13,502 nt of DNA from the NCBI GenBank assembly GCA_022712735.1, contig JAFLKA010000151.1, forward strand, positions 1 through 13,502, in the 5' to 3' direction. Of this stretch, positions 1-6,334 are shown one piece after another. A model generated the notes under the pieces. That model searched no databases. It was not told where the DNA came from and was given only the letters and a program-made list of their open reading frames with translations. A program made the translations under genes and the position numbers. The stretch's first letter is position 1. Each line of letters opens with the position of its first letter. The stretch is from Marinosulfonomonas sp. (GTDB lineage Bacteria > Pseudomonadota > Alphaproteobacteria > Rhodobacterales > Rhodobacteraceae).

Positions 1-261
1 AAAATAACTGTTTTTTGGAGGGAGGACTTGGAGATTGAGGATGGCTGAAAAAATGGGTCGCCCTTGGTGAAAGAAGGGTTTGTTGGCATTGCGTTCAGTT
101 GACTTCAGGTCTGCTTTCGGAGAGATGCGATCCGATTTCGCACTTTCCGCGAACATCTCCTTCCCGCCCCCTTCCGCCTACACCACTCAAGTCGCCGCCT
201 GAGCAACCTTTAGTCCGCCCTGCGCAACTATTTCCCTCTGACAGGCCTATTCTTGCGCCCA
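1..261. other. Non-coding or unrecognised edge region
   Basis: I see no convincing gene here. Short open frames exist, for example one beginning ATGGCTGAAAAAATG at 41 that stops after nine codons, but none resembles a family I know. The stretch lies downstream of the minus-strand NusG-like gene. It could hold that gene's leader or terminator region or degraded mobile DNA, but I see no clear hairpin with a T-run. Confidence 0.4.
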
Positions 262-774
262 TCATAGCACCTGCAGTGCCTCCGGATCCACGGCCACACG
301 GGTGGTCCGCCCCATCAGGTCCAGCAGCACCCAGACCCGCTGATCGGGGGTGATCTCCTCCACTGTTGCCGCAAATTCCGCGAAGGGGCCGCCGGATATT
401 TTCACCGCATCGCCAGCATTAAGAATGCGCGGTGGCAAAAGCTTCCCGCCCTCATCACAACGCAACATCAATCTTGAGATCAGATCAAACGGTACCGGTT
501 GCGGTTCACCACCAAAACTGACCAGCCTGGTTACGCCATGGGTACTGTTGATCGTGCGCCAGCCACCTTTGGAAGTGTCGAAACCAACGAACAGGTAGCC
601 CGTGAACAGCGGGCGCAATGTTGTTATGAACTGCCCGGATTTTCGTTTGGTTTCCCCATGCATGGGTAGAAAAGTCTGAAAATTCTGCCGTCGCAAATTG
701 CGTTCGGCAATCTTGTGGCAGTTCGGCTTGAACTGCGCCAGAAACCAAGTGTCACCTGCCCTAAATTGCTCCAC
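262..774 (-). CDS. NusG/RfaH-like transcription antitermination protein
   Basis: This is a 170-residue NusG paralogue. Residues 9-60 (WFLAQFKPNCHKIAERNL, then LRPLFTGYLFVGFD) match the NusG N-terminal domain that sits on the RNA polymerase clamp. Residues about 120-142 (NAGDAVKISGGPFAEF) form the KOW segment. The size fits specialised NusG paralogues of the RfaH type; housekeeping NusG is usually a little longer and sits in the secE-nusG-rplKA cluster, which is absent here. Such paralogues usually precede long exopolysaccharide or surface operons and suppress early termination in them. The start is GTG at 774, supported by a GGAGAA Shine-Dalgarno at 778-783. The gene reads towards the left edge, so its likely target operon would lie outside the window. 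Family membership is secure; the target is inferred. Confidence 0.85.
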   Translation of the reverse strand: MEQFRAGDTWFLAQFKPNCHKIAERNLRRQNFQTFLPMHGETKRKSGQFITTLRPLFTGYLFVGFDTSKGGWRTINSTHGVTRLVSFGGEPQPVPFDLISRLMLRCDEGGKLLPPRILNAGDAVKISGGPFAEFAATVEEITPDQRVWVLLDLMGRTTRVAVDPEALQVL

Positions 775-1064
775 GCTTTCTCCGTCGACTCAGCCAGTTA
801 TTCAACCGGTAGGTTGCCATAGGCGTGCCTGGATATGAAGTGGTTATTACGGCTACCCCAGAAGCTGCTGACGTTCAGGAAACCCAAATCACCCAGATTC
901 CTAAACTGCGGTCCTGCCCCTAAAGGCACGGCCAAGGCTTCGGAGCTCGCCCGCTACAGAAAAGAGAGTTTCCAAGTGTTCTTGTAAACGGCTCTGGGTT
1001 TGATGATCCAGCTTGCGTACAGCTTTCTGCACGCCCTTTAAGCGCTGAGGCAGAAAGAAGCCTA
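775..1064. other. Intergenic region with no recognised gene
   Basis: These 290 bases lie between the IalB-family stop and the NusG-like start, both genes reading minus. They hold the GGAGAA ribosome site of the NusG-like gene at 778-783. Short open stretches on the plus strand read as basic peptides that I cannot assign to a family. The segment may be degraded mobile DNA or the long leader of the antiterminator gene. I see no clear terminator. Confidence 0.35.
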
Positions 1065-1634
1065 TCAATCCGCCACGTTCGCCGCAGCCTTTAGGGCTCC
1101 AAGACCAGCAACAGCACCCTCAAGAGAGAACCGGAATACAACAGGGTCGGCACGTAAATTCGGGCAGTATCCCGCAATCAGAGTCTCGGCTTGTTCCAGT
1201 TCAACAATACTATCGATGTCGATTTCCAATAGCGCCTCGCAGATATCACGCGAACAGGATTGCCATACAAATTCCTGTCGCTGTTCGCTGTCTTCCGCCT
1301 GTTCTCCACCTTCTGCTTTGAACGCAAATCCGGATGGGAAAAATACGCCATTAGGGACCCGCGCCGCAAGATAGCTGCGTTCACCGTCGCCTGAATGGAA
1401 CGCCAGAAATTCGGCTAAAAACACGTTGTCAGCACTGCGCACCAGCCGTTGGCTTAAGACACAAGCCGTTTGGTTAACCGCGATTGCTTCGCAATTCACC
1501 ACCCATGCGCCAAATCGCGCGCCATTGGCAACCATTGGTTCATCAGATGTTGTGCCGGAACCCTGAGCGGATGCAACGCCTGCAACCAAAGTACACAACG
1601 CCAATGCGCCAATCTTTAGGGGCAATTTGAACAT
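1065..1634 (-). CDS. Invasion-associated locus B (IalB) family exported protein
   Basis: This 189-residue protein opens with a typical Sec signal peptide: basic MFKLPLK, a hydrophobic core, then VAGVASA with cleavage predicted after residue 23. The mature part carries IalB-family features: FGAWVVNCEA followed by CVLSQRLV, then WQSCSRDICEALLEID in the C-terminal half. Five mature cysteines could form disulfides in the periplasm. IalB was named in Bartonella, where it promotes erythrocyte entry; in free-living alphaproteobacteria the family is common and its role is unclear. The ATG at 1634 has an AGAAGGA ribosome site about nine bases upstream. An acidic, E/Q/D-rich insertion at about residues 108-118 (EGGEQAEDSEQ) is noticeable. 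The truncated IS end begins only about 40 bases upstream, so the promoter may have been altered. Confidence 0.85.
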   Translation of the reverse strand: MFKLPLKIGALALCTLVAGVASAQGSGTTSDEPMVANGARFGAWVVNCEAIAVNQTACVLSQRLVRSADNVFLAEFLAFHSGDGERSYLAARVPNGVFFPSGFAFKAEGGEQAEDSEQRQEFVWQSCSRDICEALLEIDIDSIVELEQAETLIAGYCPNLRADPVVFRFSLEGAVAGLGALKAAANVAD

Positions 1635-1671
1635 AGATAATTTCCTTCTTCTTGAATTTAGAACTGTAATG

Positions 1672-1816
1672 TGTAGATATGTACGGACTCTCGGGACACT
1701 TCCTGTAAATTCCCTGATTTAGGGTGGAGGAAGTTTTGATGACAAACGAAGAACGCGAGATTCAACGTAAGCTAAGAGTTCTGCAGCACGCCGAGAAATT
1801 GCCGGATTGTCCATAA
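1672..1816 (+). mobile_element. Truncated left end of an IS481-family insertion sequence
   Basis: A short frame at 1739-1816, preceded by a GGAGG site at 1726-1730, encodes MTNEEREIQRKLRVLQHAEK and then five unrelated residues and a stop. The first 20 residues match, from memory, the N-terminus of IS481/IS3-like DDE transposases of alphaproteobacteria, just before their helix-turn-helix. The upstream stretch from about 1672 (TGTAGATATGTACGG, then CGGGACACTTCCTGTAAATT) looks like the terminal inverted repeat of such an element; no matching right end is present. Homology stops near 1798, so about 95% of the transposase has been deleted. A 7-bp inverted repeat (ATTGCCG 1798-1804, CGGCAAT 1817-1823) lies at the break. 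The remnant cannot transpose. The exact left boundary is approximate. Confidence 0.65.
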
Positions 1817-1909
1817 CGGCAATCCTATCTACCTACTCAGGGCCCGTCGAGATCGCAGAGCGGGCTGTTCACCGTGGTGAATATTACACAGGCCGCTGGC
1901 TAATCCCCG

Positions 1910-3238
1910 TCAACTTGATAAACCCACGTCCATAATTGCCTTGACCAGCGGCCCCACAATTTCGGGGATTTGTTCTTCGGTCATGATAAATGGCGGGGCC
2001 AGCAGGACGTGATCACCATGCTTGCCATCACGGGTTCCGGCCATCGGATAGCAGACCAGCCCGTTTTCAAAAGCCGCCTTTTTCAGCCGTGCGGCGATGC
2101 GCAAATCGGGCGGGAACGGCGATTTGGTTTCGCGATCAGCGACGATTTCAACCCCGATGAACAACCCGCGCCCACGAATGTCGCCAACATGGGGATGCTG
2201 ACCCAGCGCATCGACCAGCGCTGTTTGCAGCTTTGGCCCCAGCGTTTTAACTCGTGCCAACAGGCCCCGATCAAGGATCGCCTTGACCACAGCCAGCCCC
2301 GCAGCGGCAGCAACCGGATGGCCGATATAGGTGTGTCCGTGCTGGAAAAACCCGCTGCCATTGGCGATGGTGTCATAGATTTCGCCACTGCACAGCATCG
2401 CACCGATCGGTTGGTATCCCGCACCTAACCCTTTAGCGATGCACAGGATATCAGGCGCAATCCCGTCAGCCTCGCAGGCAAACAGATACCCCGTGCGCCC
2501 CATGCCGCACATCACTTCGTCCAATATCAGCAATACACCGTATTGGTCGCAAATCTCGCGGATACGTTTGAAATATCCTTCAACCGCCGGAACAGCGCCA
2601 AGGGTCGCGCCGACAACCGGCTCGGCCATAAACGCCATGACGCTGTCGGGGCCAAGGCGCAGGATTTCATCCTCCAGCTCTTGTGCCGCGCGCAGCCCGT
2701 AAGCCTCGGTTGTTTCGGTCTCGCCACGCAGGGCGTACTCATAGCACGGCGCAATGTGGCTGACATCAATCAGCAGGGGCGCGAACTGCTCACGCCGCCA
2801 TTCATTGCCACCCGCCGAAAGCGCGCCGATGGTGTTGCCGTGATAACTTTGTTTGCGGGCGATCAGGTGGCGGCGCTGGGGCTCACCGCGCTCCACATGA
2901 TATTGACGCGCCAGTTTGATCGCGGCTTCGGTCGCCTCTGATCCACCCGAAACCAGATAGACCCGCTCAATCCCCTCAGGCGCATGTTCAATCAACAGAT
3001 CGGCCAATGCTTCGGCCGCATCAGAGGTAAAAAAACCGCTGTGGGCAAAGGCCAATCTGTCAATTTGTGCCTTGATCGCCTCGGACACCTCTACATCGCC
3101 ATGCCCCAGACAAGACACCGCCGCGCCGCCGGAGCCGTCGAAATAACGTTTGCCGCTGGCATCAACCAGATAGCACCCCTCACCACCGACAGCGGTGGGC
3201 GGGGCAATTTTACTGTGGCGCGGGAATATGTGGCTCAT
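1910..3238 (-). CDS. Class III (omega-type) PLP-dependent aminotransferase
   Basis: This intact protein of 442 residues belongs to fold type I, class III aminotransferases. From the ATG at 3238 it begins MSHIFPRHSK, as relatives do; the GTG three codons earlier (3247) is less likely. Visible hallmarks are GGAAVSCLGHGD near residue 40, the phosphate-binding GGSEATEAAIKLAR near 98-111, SYHGNTIGALS near 131-141, the LDEVMCGMGRTG segment whose Asp240 should contact the pyridine nitrogen, and AKGLGAGYQPIGA with the likely Schiff-base Lys269. It would move an amino group between an omega-amino acid or amine and a keto acid in the cytoplasm. It is the last gene of a minus-strand operon after the GcvT-like and BKACE genes and overlaps the BKACE end by about 29 bases. 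The substrate cannot be read from sequence; the neighbours suggest an amino or N-methylated amino acid route. Confidence 0.92.
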   Translation of the reverse strand: MSHIFPRHSKIAPPTAVGGEGCYLVDASGKRYFDGSGGAAVSCLGHGDVEVSEAIKAQIDRLAFAHSGFFTSDAAEALADLLIEHAPEGIERVYLVSGGSEATEAAIKLARQYHVERGEPQRRHLIARKQSYHGNTIGALSAGGNEWRREQFAPLLIDVSHIAPCYEYALRGETETTEAYGLRAAQELEDEILRLGPDSVMAFMAEPVVGATLGAVPAVEGYFKRIREICDQYGVLLILDEVMCGMGRTGYLFACEADGIAPDILCIAKGLGAGYQPIGAMLCSGEIYDTIANGSGFFQHGHTYIGHPVAAAAGLAVVKAILDRGLLARVKTLGPKLQTALVDALGQHPHVGDIRGRGLFIGVEIVADRETKSPFPPDLRIAARLKKAAFENGLVCYPMAGTRDGKHGDHVLLAPPFIMTEEQIPEIVGPLVKAIMDVGLSS

Positions 3239-4015
3239 GTCTGTCACCGTTTTGTTGGGTTGGGTTCAGGCCTAGGGAATTTGCATGCGCAATGGCAAGT
3301 GAAATCAGCTGGGCGTTGTCGCGGGCAGGGGTGCCGTCCGGTAGATCAAGGTTGTTTTCAAACCCGATGCGGATGTTGCCGCCCAGTTTTTGGGCGTGCG
3401 CCGCACAGGCCAGCTCATGGCGACCAAAGGCGCAGATTGCCCAGTCCAGATGCAAGCCCTTTGCGGCGGTCAGAAACGGGGTCAGATCATCGGGGGTTGC
3501 CAGAATGGGCGGGTTATATTGGCCCAGCACAAAGATCGCGGACAGCATTTGTGTGTCGATGGTTCCATCATCAAACCAAGCCCGCAACTGCGCCACATCT
3601 TTGGGCGAATAGAGGATATGTTGCACCTCAATTCCGGCCTCGGCGGCAAAGGCGTAAAGACGCGTGGCAGTTTGCACGTCCCGCGCCATTTCGCGGATTG
3701 AAACGCTGGCGGCTTTTGGCACCAGTTGCTGAAGGCAGGTGAATTTCTCAGCTACATTGTGGATACCCACGGCTTCGGTGGTGACCTGAATTTCCATCGC
3801 CGGGGTAAGCGCGGTGATGGCGGCAATGGTTTCGCGGTAGCGCCCCGCATCAAGCGAGTGTTGACCAGCGCCGTCCCTGACATGCAGGTGGATGCCTGTT
3901 GCCCCTGCCGCAAAACAGGCCCGCGCGGTTTGGGCGGTTTCATCCGTTGTCATTGGCGGTCCGCCTTGGTGCGGCGGGCCCCGTTGGGGGCGACTGTGAC
4001 GGTGAATCCGGTCAT
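3210..4015 (-). pseudogene. BKACE (DUF849) beta-keto acid cleavage enzyme, frameshifted near its start
   Basis: BKACE enzymes use acetyl-CoA to cleave beta-keto acids; Kce acts on 3-keto-5-aminohexanoate. The body is clear: GIHLHVRDGAGQHSLD holds the two metal-binding histidines, IQVTTEAVG, SIREMARD, IFVLGQYNPP, WAICAFGRHE and NIRIGFENN follow in family order. The natural start is the ATG at 4015, which overlaps the previous stop as ATGA and encodes [21 protein letters not shown], the family's first strand, then hits TGA at 3952-3950. The rest continues in another frame from about 3960, with an ATG at 3953. Relatives have about four more residues (of the HPAL type) between KAD and the MTxDE segment, so a deletion of about ten bases fits better than one lost base. 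Where Kce has Glu14 this protein has Arg. Re-initiation at 3953 could yield a protein lacking strand 1, but loss of function is likely. Confidence 0.8.
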
Positions 4016-4980
4016 GATTTGACCACCCGCATCCGCGCACCATCGGGATCAAACGCAGGTCCAACAATCAGGCGCCCCTTGAACATTTCGCGGGCGAGAT
4101 CGAGTTCCACTTCAACCCCGTCAGGATCCTCAATATCCACATAGCCAAGCGCAATCGGTTTGCCGATCCGGTAGCCAAAGGCGGTGGACGTAGTGTGGCC
4201 GATGATGTTCCCATTCAGATAGATCGGCTCATGCCCGATTGGCACCGCATTTTCATCATCCAGAACAAGGGTGATCACCCGCGATTTTGGAGCCTCCGCG
4301 GCCCGCGCCAGCATCGCGTCTTTGCCAATGAAATCCTTGTTCTTCGCAGCCAGCCCCAGCATCCGCACCTCATAGGGTGTGATGTCGCTGTCCAGTTCAT
4401 GCCCCATCGCGCAAAACCCTTTTTCGATCCGCATCGAGGTTTGGGCGAACAGCCCCGCAGGTGTGGCTCCGCCGGTGGTCATGGCGGCAAATATCGCGGA
4501 TGCGTTTTCGGCCAAACAGGCGATTTCCCAGCCCGCCTCGCCAACATAGGACATCCGCATGGCTCGCACGTGGTGGCCCGCAATCTGGGCCTCGCCGTGC
4601 TTGAAGTATCTGATATTATTCAGTTCCGGCGCGCCGGTTTCATCTGCAATCTGCGGCGCATCCGGTCCCATCAGGCCCAGAACGGCATATTTCTCGGTGC
4701 TGTCTGTCAGGGTCGCGTCATAGCCATCTGCATGGGCGCGAAACCATGCCAGATCACGCTTGATCGCGTTGGCGCCGACAAACAATCGGTAGTGATCTGC
4801 CGTCAACCGCTGGCCGGTGATGTCGCTTTCATAAGTACCGCGCGCATTCAGAATGGCGGTGCAAACCACCGATCCCGCCGGTTTCGCCATATTGCCCGCA
4901 CAGACATGTTGCAGGAATTTTTCGGCGTCCGGCCCCGTGACCTCGATCTTGCCGAATGAAGACGCATCAAAGTGCGGCAA
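4012..4980 (-). CDS. GcvT-type folate-binding protein, 5'-truncated half of a dimethylglycine/sarcosine dehydrogenase-like enzyme
   Basis: The frame encodes about 322 residues with the aminomethyltransferase fold: [51 protein letters not shown], then [23 protein letters not shown] and a C-terminal GCV_T_C barrel ([21 protein letters not shown]). In FAD-linked dimethylglycine or sarcosine dehydrogenases and relatives this is the C-terminal half, passing the demethylated carbon to tetrahydrofolate. The FAD-binding N-terminal half of about 400-450 residues is missing. The frame can begin only at a TTG (4980) without a ribosome site, and the DNA just before it is the 3' end of an unrelated gene on the other strand. 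Homology starts abruptly at about PHFDASS. The 3' end overlaps the BKACE ATG by four bases, so the operon was once coupled. Expression is doubtful; it is probably a fragment. Confidence 0.8.
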   Translation of the reverse strand: MPHFDASSFGKIEVTGPDAEKFLQHVCAGNMAKPAGSVVCTAILNARGTYESDITGQRLTADHYRLFVGANAIKRDLAWFRAHADGYDATLTDSTEKYAVLGLMGPDAPQIADETGAPELNNIRYFKHGEAQIAGHHVRAMRMSYVGEAGWEIACLAENASAIFAAMTTGGATPAGLFAQTSMRIEKGFCAMGHELDSDITPYEVRMLGLAAKNKDFIGKDAMLARAAEAPKSRVITLVLDDENAVPIGHEPIYLNGNIIGHTTSTAFGYRIGKPIALGYVDIEDPDGVEVELDLAREMFKGRLIVGPAFDPDGARMRVVKS

Positions 4981-5120
4981 TCTTTGAAAACTTTGATGAT
5001 TTCAAAAAGCTGCACCCTGCGTTTGGGCGTCTAAAGCCGGAAGAGATGATCAAAGACGGTCTGTCTGCTCCGCTGCACTCCGGTGCGATCAAATATTACA
5101 AAGAAAAGGGCTGGATGTAA
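4974..5120 (+). pseudogene. C-terminal remnant of a TAXI-family TRAP transporter solute-binding protein
   Basis: The plus strand reads [20 protein letters not shown], then [15 protein letters not shown] and [12 protein letters not shown] before TAA at 5118-5120. This is the typical C-terminus of TAXI-type periplasmic binding proteins (KLHPAF...L.PEEM...[17 protein letters not shown]). Only about 48 of some 320-340 residues remain; the start, signal peptide and promoter are gone. The fragment abuts, head to head, the truncated GcvT-like frame on the other strand. It was the first gene of a TAXI operon whose permease and stress-protein remnants follow. The assignment is by family recognition from memory. 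Confidence 0.75.
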
Positions 5121-5145
5121 TTCGTCCGTCTGACTGTCAACAATG

Positions 5146-5174
5146 CCGCCTCCCTGATTTTCAGGGGGGGGCGG
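5146..5174 (+). other. GC-rich hairpin between TAXI binding-protein and permease remnants
   Basis: CCGCCTCCCTGA and TCAGGGGGGGGCGG can pair into a stem of about twelve pairs with a T.G pair, a two-base G bulge and a three-base loop. No T-run follows, so it is not a standard intrinsic terminator. Such hairpins between binding-protein and permease genes often protect the 3' end of the upstream mRNA, giving more binding protein than permease. It is now a relic. Confidence 0.45.
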
Positions 5175-5210
5175 ATGTATATTTGAAAGCACATATTACT
5201 GGGGACCGAC

Positions 5211-5662
5211 ATGAACCAATCCGAGAGCGCAGTCGATCAGAACGATCGATCTAGCCGACATCATTGCAGATTCCGATACCGGCGGACGCGCACCGCTTGA
5301 CCGTTTTTCGATCAACGCCCTTTGGTACATCCCCCCTGACATGGTCGATCTTCCAGCTCTGGATTGCGTCGCCCTGCCATTTATTCTGCGGGTCGGTGTC
5401 TGGAACGACACCCAGACCCGCGCCATTCACCTTGGCTTTGCGGTGTTTTTGGCCTTTGTCGCCTTCCCCGGTTTGAAATCCAGCCCGCGAAATAAAATCC
5501 CGTTGGGCACGTGGATTACAGCCACCGTTGGCGCGCTTGCCGCCTCGTATCTCTGGTATGCCTACACAGGCGTTGCCGACAGAACCGGCGCCCCGAACAC
5601 CACCGATCTGGTGGTTGCGGGTATTGGCATTCTAACCTTGATGGAGGCCGCGCTCCGTTCAC
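5211..5662 (+). pseudogene. N-terminal remnant of a fused TRAP transporter permease (TAXI type), multiple frameshifts
   Basis: Starting at ATG 5211 (MNQSESAVDQND) the reading moves between frames but keeps one protein: DLADIIADSDTGGRAPLDRF and SINALWYIP in the next frame, PLTWSIFQLWIASP in the third, then LPFILRVGVWNDTQTRAIHL through GVADRTGAP to LMEAALRSLG. This matches the start of the large fused DctQ/DctM-type TRAP permeases that follow TAXI binding proteins, with membrane segments near WYIPLTWSIFQLWIA and HLGFAVFLAFVAF. Three lesions are visible: a tandem GATC duplication at about 5240-5250, one extra C in the C-run at about 5331, and one missing C at about 5374. After LRSLG, near 5660, the sequence jumps into a universal stress protein, so most of a protein usually over 600 residues long is deleted. 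Confidence 0.75.
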
Positions 5663-5971
5663 TCGGGTTACGGCACATCGTTTGTCGGGTTGTTCTTTGA
5701 AAAGGGCACGCTGAAAAAGGCGGTTGAGGCCACCAACGACCAACTGCATAAGTTTGTGAAGGAAAACACAAAACCGGGCACAAAGGTTCGTCATATCGTA
5801 AGCATCGGCAGCATTTATGAGGAAGTGTTGGCGGCGGCTGATAAAACCAATGCATATCTGATTGTTTTGGGTGCAGGCAAGCCGGATATCAAAGACTTCC
5901 TGTTGGGACCAAACACATCTCGCGTTGCCAGGCACGCCAAGGTGTCGGTCTATATTGTGCGTCAAAGATAA
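5663..5971 (+). pseudogene. C-terminal remnant of a universal stress protein (UspA family) of the TAXI operon
   Basis: From SGYGTSFVGLFFEKGTLKKA the frame runs through HIVSIGSIYEEVLAAADK, AYLIVLGAGKPDIKDFLLG, PNTSRVARHAKVSVYIVR to TAA at 5969-5971. This is the second half of a UspA domain: the G.IYEEVLAAA helix, the strand LIVLGA where relatives have VMGSHRP, and the ATP-loop region GPN(T/A)SRVARHA(K)VSV. The N-terminal half with the first strand (hILLPvD) is absent; the upstream sequence is permease. Small Usp genes commonly end TAXI-TRAP operons, so permease and Usp were neighbours and a deletion fused them. A TTG at 5690 could start a peptide of about 93 residues, but no ribosome site is evident. 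Confidence 0.7.
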
Positions 5972-6061
5972 CCTGGCCCAACCGCACCAACGCATTTTTG
6001 GGGTGGCGGTAAAGCGCCGGTAAATGCCTATTGTCGCAGGGCAAAATCGCTGGATATAAGT

Positions 6062-6331
6062 GTGATCTATGAGGGTACTGTCATAAACTTTGCGGCAGAA
6101 CCGGGCGAAGTGCTCGACACTAAAACAAGCATCATGCTGAACCTTGCCACTCCATCCGCTGCAACCCTCTGGTGGTGACGACCTGCTGACAGGGTTGGTC
6201 TGTGTGGGCAAGCGCCCAGCAACAACCCCGAGTTTGCCCATAAACTGGTGGAATTCGGGATTGATTCCATCTCGGTCACGCCGGACAGCTTTCTGGCGGT
6301 GAAACGGCATGTTGCGGACGCCGAGGGGTAG
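6062..6331 (+). pseudogene. ppsA: Phosphoenolpyruvate synthase remnant with internal deletion and in-frame stop
   Basis: One continuous frame holds two separated parts of PEP synthase. The first (VIYEGTV, then TKTSIMLNLATPSAA and LWW) is the end of the phosphohistidine domain and the start of the TIM barrel. A TGA at 6173-6175 stands where the arginine of the usual RWWRLPADGVGL would be, followed by RPADRVGL. The frame then jumps directly to CGQAPSNNPEFAHKLVEFGI and DSISVTPDSFLAV, the extreme C-terminus with the catalytic cysteine region, ending at TAG 6329-6331. About 250-300 residues of barrel are missing, without a frame change. Sequence just upstream (about 6032-6060, LSQGKIAGY in another frame) may be more of the gene. 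PpsA converts pyruvate to PEP; this copy is dead. It ends four bases from the stop of the convergent ATPase gene. Confidence 0.72.
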
Positions 6332-6334
6332 GAT

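Noticed and set aside
4992..5007. TTTGATGATTTCAAA, resembling an FNR box
   Set aside because: It does not fit TTGAT-N4-ATCAA (the right half is TCAAA at the wrong spacing) and it lies within the FDDFKK codons of the TAXI remnant.
6072..6110. GGGTACTGTCATAAACTTTGCGG, which at first looked like an IS6-type terminal repeat
   Set aside because: The same bases read in frame as EGTVINFAAEPG of the PEP synthase remnant, and no transposase or second end is present.
5516..6310. A long minus-strand open frame of 264 codons across the remnant region
   Set aside because: Its translation is rich in Arg, Cys, Trp and His without any family motif, while the plus strand carries recognisable Usp, permease and PpsA text. 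It is an antisense shadow of dead genes.
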